Below are positions 16,589 to 23,047 of a DNA stretch of 64,000 nucleotides, piece after piece. The stretch is taken from NCBI RefSeq assembly GCF_003674065.1, contig NZ_RDBE01000008.1, positions 1 through 64,000 of the forward strand, in the 5' to 3' direction. The position numbers and the translations under genes were made by a program. This stretch comes from Nocardioides mangrovicus. Lineage in GTDB: Bacteria > Actinomycetota > Actinomycetes > Propionibacteriales > Nocardioidaceae. Every line of letters starts with the position of its first letter. The first letter of the stretch is position 1. Below the pieces are notes generated by a model. It saw only the letters and a program-made list of their open reading frames with translations, did no database searches and had not been told where the DNA came from.

Positions 16589-17643
16589 GCGCACCGCAGC
16601 CGGTCCTGATCGTCGGCGCCGGCCTGCTCGGCACCTCGATCGGCCTGGCCCTGAGCGGGGCCGGGCGCGAGGTCTGGCTCAGCGACGCCGACCCCGACCA
16701 CGTCAGGACCGCGGCCGGCCTGGGCGCCGGCGTCGCCTACGTCGAGGGCGCGGTGCCGGCGCTGGTGGTGGTGGCCGTGCCGCCGGGCGCCATCGCACCG
16801 GTCGTCGCCACCGCGCTCGGCTCGGGTGCCGTGGTCACCGACGTCGGCAGCGTGAAGGCGCACCCGCTGGCCGAGATCGCCGCCCTGGTCGACGGCGCCC
16901 GGCTCGCCCGCTACTGCGGCAGCCACCCGATGGCCGGCAGCGAGCGCTCCGGTCCGCTCGCCGCGAGCGAGTCGCTGTTCGAGGGCCGTCCCTGGGCGAT
17001 CACGCCCCACGACACCACCGCACCGGAGGCGCTGGCGGCGGTCGAGGACCTGGTCGCCACCTGCGGCGCCGTGGCGCTGCGCTTCGCCCCGGACCACCAC
17101 GACCAGGCCGTCGCGCGTACCTCGCACCTGCCGCACCTGATGGCGGTGCTGGTCGCGCGCCGGTTGGCCGACGCCGCCCCCGACCAGCTCGCGCTCTCGG
17201 GGCAGGGCGTCCGCGACGTCACGCGCATCGCCGGCAGCGACCCGGTGCTGTGGCGCCAGATCATCGGCGGCAACGTCGCGGCGCTGCGCGCGCTGCTGAG
17301 CGACGTGCGTACCGACCTCGAGCGGATGATCGAGGACCTCGACGACAGCGAGGCGCTGCAGGCACTGCTGCAGCGCGGCGTCGAGGGCACCCGCGCGATC
17401 CCCGGCAAGCACGGCGGCGAGGCCGCCCCCACCGAGGCGGTCTTCGTGTCGGTGCCCGACCACCCGGGCGAGCTGGCGCGGCTCTTCGGCGACGTCGGCG
17501 AGATCGGCACCAACATCGAGGACCTGCGCATCGACCACGACCCGGGTCGCCCGGTCGGCCTGGCCGAGCTCCAGGTCGCCCCTGCGGCAGCCGCCGGGCT
17601 GCGCGATGCGCTGGAGTCCAGGGGCTGGGCCGTCCACCGGTAG
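16585..17643 (+). CDS. tyrA: Prephenate dehydrogenase with C-terminal ACT domain
   Basis: 352 aa. The NAD-binding motif is VLIVGAGLLGTSIGLALSGAG; VTDVGSVK, SHPMAGSERSGP and the catalytic-region FAPDHHDQAVARTSHLPH match TyrA. It oxidatively decarboxylates prephenate to 4-hydroxyphenylpyruvate in tyrosine synthesis. The last about 70 residues (AVFVSVPDHPGELARLFGDVGEIGTNIEDL) are an ACT domain, suggesting feedback control by tyrosine. GTG 16585 overlaps the ATPase stop (GTGA). It lies upstream of cmk as in many actinobacteria. Confidence 0.94.
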   Translation: MSAPQPVLIVGAGLLGTSIGLALSGAGREVWLSDADPDHVRTAAGLGAGVAYVEGAVPALVVVAVPPGAIAPVVATALGSGAVVTDVGSVKAHPLAEIAALVDGARLARYCGSHPMAGSERSGPLAASESLFEGRPWAITPHDTTAPEALAAVEDLVATCGAVALRFAPDHHDQAVARTSHLPHLMAVLVARRLADAAPDQLALSGQGVRDVTRIAGSDPVLWRQIIGGNVAALRALLSDVRTDLERMIEDLDDSEALQALLQRGVEGTRAIPGKHGGEAAPTEAVFVSVPDHPGELARLFGDVGEIGTNIEDLRIDHDPGRPVGLAELQVAPAAAAGLRDALESRGWAVHR

Positions 17644-17654
17644 TCGGTCACAGA

Positions 17655-17660
17655 TAGGCT
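17655..17660 (+). promoter_or_regulatory. -10 motif TAGGCT for leaderless cmk
   Basis: TAGGCT ends 8 nt before the cmk GTG at 17669, with no ribosome-binding site between. A start of transcription at or next to the GTG is expected, as in actinobacterial leaderless genes. Confidence 0.5.
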
Positions 17661-17668
17661 TCCCGCCC

Positions 17669-18331
17669 GTGGATGCTCACGTCGTGGTCGCCGTCGACGG
17701 GCCGTCGGGCTCCGGGAAGTCCAGCACCGCCCGGGGCGTCGCGCGGACGCTCGGGCTGCGCTACCTCGACACGGGTGCCCAGTTCCGCGCGATGACGCTG
17801 TGGATGCTCGACCACGACGTCGACGTGGCCGACCCCGCCGCGGTGGCGGCGTGCGTCGCCGAACCGCGCATCGAGTCCGGCACGGACCCCGACGACCCCA
17901 CCATCGACCTCGACGACGCCGACGTCGGCCAGGCGGTGCGCAGCGACGACGTCACCGCGGCCGTCTCCGCCGTGGCGTCGGTGCCCGAGGTCCGCCAACG
18001 GCTGCTGGACCTGCAGCGCGAGTACATCGGCGCCGGCGGCATCGTGGTCGAGGGCCGTGACATCGGCTCGGTGGTGGCGCCCGAGGCCGGGGTGAAGGTC
18101 TACCTCACCGCCGACCCCGCCGCGCGGGCCGCCCGCCGTCGCGCCGAGGCGGGGGAGGGGTCCACCACCGCCTCGGAGCAGGACCTGCTGCGCCGCGACC
18201 ACATCGACTCCTCGCGGGTCACCGCTCCGCTGACCCGCCCCGACGGCTCGGTGCACATCGACACGACCGGGTTCACGCTGGCCGAGGTGGTGGCCCAGGT
18301 GGTCACGCTGGTGAAGGACGACGATGACTGA
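17669..18331 (+). CDS. cmk: Cytidylate kinase
   Basis: 220 aa. The P-loop is [19 protein letters not shown] and the substrate region [16 protein letters not shown] is typical of CMP kinase (usual YLDTGAMYRA). [32 protein letters not shown] forms the remaining CMP-binding and lid elements. It phosphorylates CMP/dCMP for nucleotide supply. GTG 17669 is preferred because a TAGGCT motif precedes it by 8 nt and the frame upstream belongs to tyrA. The gene overlaps der by 8 bp, as in Rv1712-Rv1713. Confidence 0.95.
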   Translation: MDAHVVVAVDGPSGSGKSSTARGVARTLGLRYLDTGAQFRAMTLWMLDHDVDVADPAAVAACVAEPRIESGTDPDDPTIDLDDADVGQAVRSDDVTAAVSAVASVPEVRQRLLDLQREYIGAGGIVVEGRDIGSVVAPEAGVKVYLTADPAARAARRRAEAGEGSTTASEQDLLRRDHIDSSRVTAPLTRPDGSVHIDTTGFTLAEVVAQVVTLVKDDDD

Positions 18332-19664
18332 GCAGCCACCGCAGCCGGGCCAGCCGCTCCCGGTGCTGGCCGTCGTGGGGCGCCCCAACGTCGGCAAGTC
18401 CACGCTGGTCAACCGCATCATCGGCCGCCGCGAGGCGGTCGTGGAGGACCGGCCGGGTGTCACGCGCGACCGGGTCTCCTACGACGCGGTGTGGAACGGG
18501 CGCCAGTTCACCGTCGTCGACACCGGCGGCTGGGACCCCGATGCCCGCGGGCTGGCCGCCCAGGTGGCCGCGCAGGCCGAGGTGGCGGTCTCGGTGGCCG
18601 ACGCCGTGCTGTTCGTCGTCGACGCCGCGGTCGGCATCACCGACGCCGACGAGGCCGTCGTCCGGGTGCTGCGGCGCTCGAAGAAGCCCGTGGTGCTCGC
18701 GGCCAACAAGGTCGACGACCAGCGCGCCGAGGCCGAAGCCCACGGGCTGTGGAACCTGGGGCTGGGGGAGCCGCAGGTGGTCTCCGCGCTCCACGGCCGC
18801 GGCTCCGGCGACCTGCTCGACGCCGTGCTCGCTGCGCTGCCCGAGACGCCGCCGGAGTCGTTCGAGGAGGTCGGCGGCCCGCGCCGGGTCGCGATCGTCG
18901 GCAAGCCCAACGTCGGCAAGTCCTCGCTGCTCAACAAGCTGGCCGGCTCCGAGCGCGTGGTGGTCGACGACGTCGCCGGCACCACCGTCGACCCCGTCGA
19001 CGAGCTGATCGACCTCGGCGGCCGCGAGTGGCGCTTCATCGACACCGCGGGCATCCGGCGCCGGGTCAAGGAGGCCTCGGGCCAGGAGTACTACGCCTCC
19101 CTACGCACCGCGACCGCCATCGACCGCGCCGAGGTGGCCGTGCTCGTCGTCGACGGCTCGCACCCGATCTCCGAGCAGGACCAGCGCATCATCCGCACCG
19201 TCGCCGAGGCCGGCCGTGCCCTGGTCATCGCCTTCAACAAGTGGGACCTGGTCGACGAGGAGCGCCGGCACTACCTCGAGCGCGAGATCGAGCGGGAGCT
19301 GGTGCAGGTGCAGTGGGCGCCCCGCATCAACATCACCGCCCGCACCGGCTGGCACGTCGACCGCCTCGTGCCCGCCCTCGACTCCGCACTCGCAGGCTGG
19401 GAGACCCGGGTCGGCACCGGTGCGCTCAACTCCTTCTTCGGCCGCCTCGTCGCCGAGCACCCGCACCCGGTCCGCGGCGGCCGGCAGCCGCGTGTGCTCT
19501 TCGCGACCCAGCCCTCGACCGCTCCGCCGACCTTCGTCCTGTTCACCACCGGCAAGCTCGAGGCCTCCTACCTGCGCTTTATCGAGCGCCGGCTGCGCGA
19601 GGAGTTCGGCTTCGTCGGCACCCCCGTGCACGTCCAGCAGAAGCCGCGAGAACGCCGGAAGTGA
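18324..19664 (+). CDS. der: Ribosome biogenesis GTPase Der (EngA)
   Basis: 446 aa. Two tandem GTPase domains are visible: G1 [14 protein letters not shown] with DTGGWDPD and NKVDD, then [14 protein letters not shown] with DTAGIRRR and NKWD. The C-terminal KH-like domain ([30 protein letters not shown]) completes the family architecture. Der acts in 50S subunit maturation and is normally essential. ATG 18324 overlaps the end of cmk. The reading frame is intact. Confidence 0.97.
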   Translation: MTEQPPQPGQPLPVLAVVGRPNVGKSTLVNRIIGRREAVVEDRPGVTRDRVSYDAVWNGRQFTVVDTGGWDPDARGLAAQVAAQAEVAVSVADAVLFVVDAAVGITDADEAVVRVLRRSKKPVVLAANKVDDQRAEAEAHGLWNLGLGEPQVVSALHGRGSGDLLDAVLAALPETPPESFEEVGGPRRVAIVGKPNVGKSSLLNKLAGSERVVVDDVAGTTVDPVDELIDLGGREWRFIDTAGIRRRVKEASGQEYYASLRTATAIDRAEVAVLVVDGSHPISEQDQRIIRTVAEAGRALVIAFNKWDLVDEERRHYLEREIERELVQVQWAPRINITARTGWHVDRLVPALDSALAGWETRVGTGALNSFFGRLVAEHPHPVRGGRQPRVLFATQPSTAPPTFVLFTTGKLEASYLRFIERRLREEFGFVGTPVHVQQKPRERRK

Positions 19665-19711
19665 CCGGTGGCGGCCCGGTCGGGGTCGTCCGCGCGACAC
19701 GCCCGGGTCGG

Positions 19712-19727
19712 TGCTAGATTGCTAGCA
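19712..19727 (+). promoter_or_regulatory. Tandem TGCTAGNN boxes overlapping the promoter of the RHH/VOC pair
   Basis: Two 8-bp direct repeats, TGCTAGAT (19712-19719) and TGCTAGCA (19720-19727), lie head to tail; the second is a perfect palindrome and reaches the A of the ATG. A TAGATT -10 motif (19715-19720) is embedded and ends 6 nt before the ATG, so transcription is expected to start at the ATG. Repressor binding here would block its own promoter. Confidence 0.5.
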
Positions 19728-19864
19728 TGGCGAAGCAGCAGTTCAACGTGTACCTCGACCCCGAGACAGTGCGTCTGATCAAGCACCGCGCCATCGACGA
19801 GCAGATCTCGCTCTCGGACCTCGTCGAGAAGATGTGTCGCCGCTACATCCAGGAGAATCGATGA
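19727..19864 (+). CDS. Small ribbon-helix-helix (CopG/Arc-like) DNA-binding protein
   Basis: 45 aa: a short N-terminal strand (KQQFNVYLD) followed by two helices (PETVRLIKHRAIDEQ and SLSDLVEKMCRRYIQ), the RHH pattern. Such proteins bind short repeated operators as dimers. There is no ribosome site; TAGATT lies 6 nt before the ATG, so the mRNA is probably leaderless. The last codons overlap the ATG of the VOC gene (ATGA), making a two-gene unit. It resembles antitoxin-type or autoregulatory RHH proteins, but the partner is a VOC protein, not a known toxin. Autoregulation through the TGCTAGNN boxes is inferred. Confidence 0.8.
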   Translation: MAKQQFNVYLDPETVRLIKHRAIDEQISLSDLVEKMCRRYIQENR

Positions 19865-20235
19865 GCGAGCCCAGCCTCACCTTGCAGCCGATGGTCCACG
19901 TCGAGGACATGGGCGCCTCCGTCGCCTTCTACGAGGCCCTGGGAGCGGAGCTCCTGCACGGCTCGCGCGACGGCGACTTCGCCATGCTTCGCATCGGGAG
20001 CAGCCAGCTCTCCTTGCTGGCCCACCCCGCGAACCCCGAGCAGAACGAGGGCACCGTCGAGCTCAACTTCGAGTCGACCGGTAACTTGGACGACCTCGAA
20101 GGGCGACTACGAGCTGCGCACGTCGACATCGCCCAGGGCACCAGCGACGAGGGCTTCGGCCGGCAGCTCCAGCTCCGCACGCCGGACGGTCTGCTCGTGA
20201 AGATCAATGAACTCGACCAGGAGCTTTACGGCTGA
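19861..20235 (+). CDS. VOC (glyoxalase/bleomycin-resistance) superfamily protein
   Basis: 124 aa, one vicinal-oxygen-chelate module: LQPMVHVEDMGASVAFYEALGAELLHGSRDG for the first beta-alpha-beta-beta-beta unit and GTVELNFEST...QLQLRTPDGLLVKINELDQ for the second. Potential metal ligands are His13, Glu72 and Glu117. Family members are glyoxalases, dioxygenases or drug-binding resistance proteins, and the substrate here is unknown. It is coupled to the upstream RHH gene by a 4-bp overlap, suggesting the RHH protein controls it. A 13-bp-stem hairpin follows 60 bp downstream. Confidence 0.85.
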   Translation: MSEPSLTLQPMVHVEDMGASVAFYEALGAELLHGSRDGDFAMLRIGSSQLSLLAHPANPEQNEGTVELNFESTGNLDDLEGRLRAAHVDIAQGTSDEGFGRQLQLRTPDGLLVKINELDQELYG

Positions 20236-20295
20236 AGGTCCGCACGTGTGCGCCGTTGGTACGCAGATGGATTGCCCACCAGCCCCGAAGATGCC

Positions 20296-20328
20296 GAGAC
20301 CGCTTCCCAGCCTTCGGGAAGCGGTCTC
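20296..20328. terminator. Bidirectional hairpin terminator between VOC gene and tRNA-Pro
   Basis: A perfect 13-bp stem, GAGACCGCTTCCC (20296-20308) with GGGAAGCGGTCTC (20316-20328), encloses a 7-nt loop. It sits between two converging units, 60 bp after the VOC stop and 20 bp past the tRNA 3' end. The T-richest flank is TTCTCTT on the plus side. Confidence 0.7.
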
Positions 20329-20347
20329 CGACCTGCGTTCTCTTCGG

Positions 20348-20421
<74 letters not shown>

Positions 20422-20797
20422 AATGCCCGCCTGAGCGAGCGATCGGAACCTTACCGCAGCAGGTGCGAGCACCCCGCATCCTGGGTCGGGCAGGGCTCCG
20501 TGGTGTCGGCGTTGGTCGAGGGTGTGCAGGGGCGGTGCCGTCGGGTGCGGTCCTGGTGATGGTGGTCGTTGGCGCGTTGCCAGTGCCAGGGGTGTGCCAG
20601 TGGTGGGGGGCCCGCCCGGCCGGCACCAGCCACGACCACCGCCCCGCACGCCGGCCCGTGACCCGGACGCCGATCGCAGCGGCCAATCCACCCCACCCGG
20701 CGTAGCCAGCCAAGACCAGTGACGCCACCAACCCTGAAGGCCGGGAAGCCGCAGCCCCGAGCTGCACGCACCCACCCGACCGGAGTCTCATGGGTTT

Positions 20798-20832
20798 GGT
20801 CTTGAGACGGTCGCGGGGCGACCTCCTCAACC
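20798..20832 (-). repeat. Dispersed REP-like repeat, copy 1 (GGTTGAGGAGG type)
   Basis: On the minus strand it reads GGTTGAGGAGGTCGC, a short GC turn, then GCGACCGTCTCAAGACC. The inner arms GGTCGC/GCGACC pair as a hairpin and the ends are near-complementary. Two longer relatives occur at 47777-47827 and 63849-63905. Confidence 0.7.
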
Positions 20833-20886
20833 GGCGCCCCCACTCCCCGGTCGCGAAGGTCCATGTTTCGGGTGAGCACCCTTCTC

Positions 20887-20910
20887 AGGCTTACGTTGTA
20901 AGCCTAGTCT
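20887..20910 (+). promoter_or_regulatory. Promoter with 19-bp palindromic operator for the mechanosensitive channel gene
   Basis: AGGCTTAC-GTT-GTAAGCCT (20887-20905) has perfect 8-bp arms and abuts the -10-like hexamer TAGTCT (20905-20910). Transcription would begin near 20917, with a leader of about 50 nt carrying AGGAGA before GTG 20966. The palindrome covers the -10/-35 spacer, so a dimeric regulator would compete with polymerase. Confidence 0.55.
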
Positions 20911-20965
20911 CTCCTGCCATGACCGACACCGCAGGCGTGCCGGCCCCTATCAGGAGACGAATACT

Positions 20966-22186
20966 GTGACTGTCGACGATTTCGACTTCCCGCAGCTGAT
21001 CATCCGGGTGGTCGCAGCAGCGGTCATCCTCCTCGCGACGTGGTTGATCGCGCGACTGATCAAAGGGGTGCTGACCAAGCAGCTCGAGCGGGCCGCGTTC
21101 ATCAAGAAGCAGGGCAAGGACGGCGAGACGCTCGCCGAGTCGCTGGGCACCATCGCCTCGCTCGTGGTGTGGCTGCTGGGTCTGGTCGCCGTGCTGAACC
21201 TGTTCCGGCTCACGCAGGTGGTCTCGCCGATCCAGGACTTCCTGAGCAGGATCCTGGCGGTGCTGCCCGGCGTGATCGGGGCGGCGCTGATCCTATTCAT
21301 CGGGTTCGTGCTGGCCAAGATCGTGCGGCAGCTGGTCGAGGTGTCGCTGCGCACGGCCGGCGCCGACCGGTGGCTCGCACGACTCACCGACGACCACGAC
21401 GCGTCGCCGACCGGTTCGGCCGCAGGTACGACCTCCAGCAGCCCGCAGCTGTCGAGCATCGCCGGCCAGCTGGCGTTCGGGCTGATCATGATCGTGGTGG
21501 CGATCTCGGCGCTGCAGGTGCTCGGCATCCGTGCCATCTCCGAGCCCGCCACCTCGATGCTGCAGCAGATCCTCGACGCCCTGCCCCGCATCCTGGCCGC
21601 CGCCGTGCTGCTGGGCATCGGGTACTTCGTCGGCCGTCTGGTGGCACCGATCCTGGAGTCGACGCTGCGTGGCTTGGGGGTGGACCGCTCGGTCTCCGAG
21701 CTCGGCCTGAACAGCTCCACGCCGCCCTCGACGATCGTGGCCCGCATCGTGCACGTCGCGATCGTGCTGTTCTTCGCGATCGCCGCGACCCGCGTGCTGG
21801 ACTTCCCCGAGGTCACCAACATCTTGAACACCGTGCTCGCGGTGGCCGGTCGCGTCGTGTTCGGCGCGGCCGTGATCGCCGCCGGCGTGGTGATCGCCAA
21901 CGTCGTGGCCCGGCTGGTCGAGGGCCGCACGGGCACGTACCTGCGGTGGGTGACGATCGCGCTGTTCGTGGCGATCGGGCTGCGCTCGATGGGGCTGGCC
22001 GACTCGATCGTCAACCTCGCCTTCGGGTCGGTGGTCGTCGGGGCCGCCGCCGCGGCTGCCCTCGCGTTCGGGCTCGGCGGCCGGGACGCCGCGGCTCGCG
22101 AGCTCGACCGGCTGCAGAGCCGGACCGCCACGCCCGGTACGGCGACCGGTGGCGCCGGCGCTTCGGGCGACGGTCCGGTCTCCTAG
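20966..22186 (+). CDS. Mechanosensitive ion channel family protein (TM-helix repeat, CmpX-like)
   Basis: 406 aa with about ten hydrophobic helices (IIRVVAAAVILLATWLIARLI; LAVLPGVIGAALILFIGFVLAKIVRQLV; a repeat of the same element at LDALPRILAAAVLLGIGYFVGRLVAPIL). The repeated LP(R/G)...AA.LLGIG unit is the conserved TM_helix module of CmpX-type proteins related to MscS. AFGLGGRDAA near the end recalls the MscS pore helix. It is expected in the plasma membrane in osmotic or envelope stress. GTG 20966 follows AGGAGA. The C-terminal tail is Gly/Ala/Thr-rich. It precedes the TetR gene on the same strand. Confidence 0.8.
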   Translation: MTVDDFDFPQLIIRVVAAAVILLATWLIARLIKGVLTKQLERAAFIKKQGKDGETLAESLGTIASLVVWLLGLVAVLNLFRLTQVVSPIQDFLSRILAVLPGVIGAALILFIGFVLAKIVRQLVEVSLRTAGADRWLARLTDDHDASPTGSAAGTTSSSPQLSSIAGQLAFGLIMIVVAISALQVLGIRAISEPATSMLQQILDALPRILAAAVLLGIGYFVGRLVAPILESTLRGLGVDRSVSELGLNSSTPPSTIVARIVHVAIVLFFAIAATRVLDFPEVTNILNTVLAVAGRVVFGAAVIAAGVVIANVVARLVEGRTGTYLRWVTIALFVAIGLRSMGLADSIVNLAFGSVVVGAAAAAALAFGLGGRDAAARELDRLQSRTATPGTATGGAGASGDGPVS

Positions 22187-22222
22187 GCGGGATCCGCTGC
22201 ACGCCCGGCCCGGTCCGTCACG

Positions 22223-22236
22223 CCACACTCGTGTGA
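22223..22236. promoter_or_regulatory. Palindromic site CACAC-N2-GTGTG upstream of the TetR gene
   Basis: CCACACTCGTGTGA contains perfect CACAC/GTGTG arms and lies 26 bp before a TATCCT -10-like motif (22262-22267). The same half-sites occur at 8692-8705 upstream of parA. It is a candidate operator for the downstream TetR regulator. Confidence 0.45.
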
Positions 22237-22276
22237 TGGGCCGGGTCGCGGCGTCCGGCGATATCCTGGCTCGACC

Positions 22277-22297
22277 ATGGCAGGTAAACCCAGGTGA
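22277..22297 (+). CDS. Possible leaderless 6-residue leader peptide before the TetR gene
   Basis: ATG 22277 opens MAGKPR and stops at TGA 22295-22297, which overlaps the regulator's GTG start (GTGA). A TATCCT hexamer ends 9 nt before this ATG. If translated it would couple ribosomes onto the regulator gene. The evidence is positional only. Confidence 0.25.
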   Translation: MAGKPR

Positions 22298-23016
22298 CCA
22301 ACGAGCCGCCGGACGCGGACCTGGCGGTGGTCGAGGGCCAGGAACCGCCGTCCGCCCGGACGCCGCTCTCACGAGAGCGCATCGTCGGAGCCGCCTTGTC
22401 CTACATCGAGTCCGACGGCATGGCCGGGCTCACCATGCGACGACTCGGCGCGATGCTCGGCGTCGAGGCGATGTCGCTCTACCGGCACATCCCGGGCCGC
22501 GAGCAGCTCCTCGACGCGGTCGTCGAGGCCGTCCTGGCCGAGATGGACGACGACCCCGACGTCATCGACGCACCCACCCACGGGTGGCAGGACTTCGTGC
22601 AGCGCATGGCGCACGGCATCCGGCGCGTCGCCCTCGCCCACCCCAAGGCGTTCCCGCTGGTCGCCTCGCGGCCGACCGAGGCGCCCTGGCTGCGACCACC
22701 CCTGCGCAGCGTCGACTGGGTCGAGCACTTCCTGTGCGGCCTGATCGAGGAGGGGTTCACCGAGCAGGGCGCGGTCGAGGCCTACCGCGCCTGCTCCAGC
22801 TTCCTGCTGGGGATCTTGCTGCTGGAGGTCGCGACCCTCGGCGCCGACCTCGGTCCGCTCGACGTGCTCGAGGAGGACGGCGACGCCGACCTCTCGGCCC
22901 ACCCCACCGTGCACCGGCTCCGAGGGTTGCTGCAGGAGGACCACTCGGCCGCGGAGTTCGACATCGCGTTGGAGGAGCTCATCAACCGATTGGCCCTGAT
23001 CCGCAGCGAGCAGTGA
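22294..23016 (+). CDS. TetR/AcrR family transcriptional regulator
   Basis: 240 aa. The N-terminal helix-turn-helix is SRERIVGAALSYIESDGMAGLTMRRLGAMLGVEAMSLYRHIPGREQLLDAVVE, a classic TetR pattern. The C-terminal part (HGWQDFVQRMAHGIRRVALAHPKAFPLV and later) resembles the TetR_C_1 ligand-binding domain. The ligand is unknown. GTG 22294 follows an AGG at short distance. It lies 107 bp after the mechanosensitive channel gene and may control it or itself through nearby palindromes (20887-20905, 22223-22236). Confidence 0.9.
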   Translation: MTNEPPDADLAVVEGQEPPSARTPLSRERIVGAALSYIESDGMAGLTMRRLGAMLGVEAMSLYRHIPGREQLLDAVVEAVLAEMDDDPDVIDAPTHGWQDFVQRMAHGIRRVALAHPKAFPLVASRPTEAPWLRPPLRSVDWVEHFLCGLIEEGFTEQGAVEAYRACSSFLLGILLLEVATLGADLGPLDVLEEDGDADLSAHPTVHRLRGLLQEDHSAAEFDIALEELINRLALIRSEQ

Positions 23017-23047
23017 CCGCCAGGGGTCCGCAGGGTCGGCAGAGGTA

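Larger units (their letters stand above)
20422..20965. other. 544-bp intergenic region: tRNA promoter, dispersed repeat copy, mscS-like promoter
   Basis: No gene is recognisable. The left edge carries the leftward tRNA promoter (TAAGGT, 20448-20453). A copy of the GGTTGAG(G/C)AG...ACC repeat is at 20798-20832. The right end holds a palindromic promoter (20887-20910). Frames in 20460-20790 give Pro/Thr/Arg-rich peptides without family motifs, so I read that part as non-coding or decayed sequence. Confidence 0.6.

Noticed and set aside
20460-20790. Remnant of an HNH or other gene in the long intergenic region
   Set aside because: No frame shows a recognisable domain; Pro/Thr/Arg-rich translations are expected from this composition.
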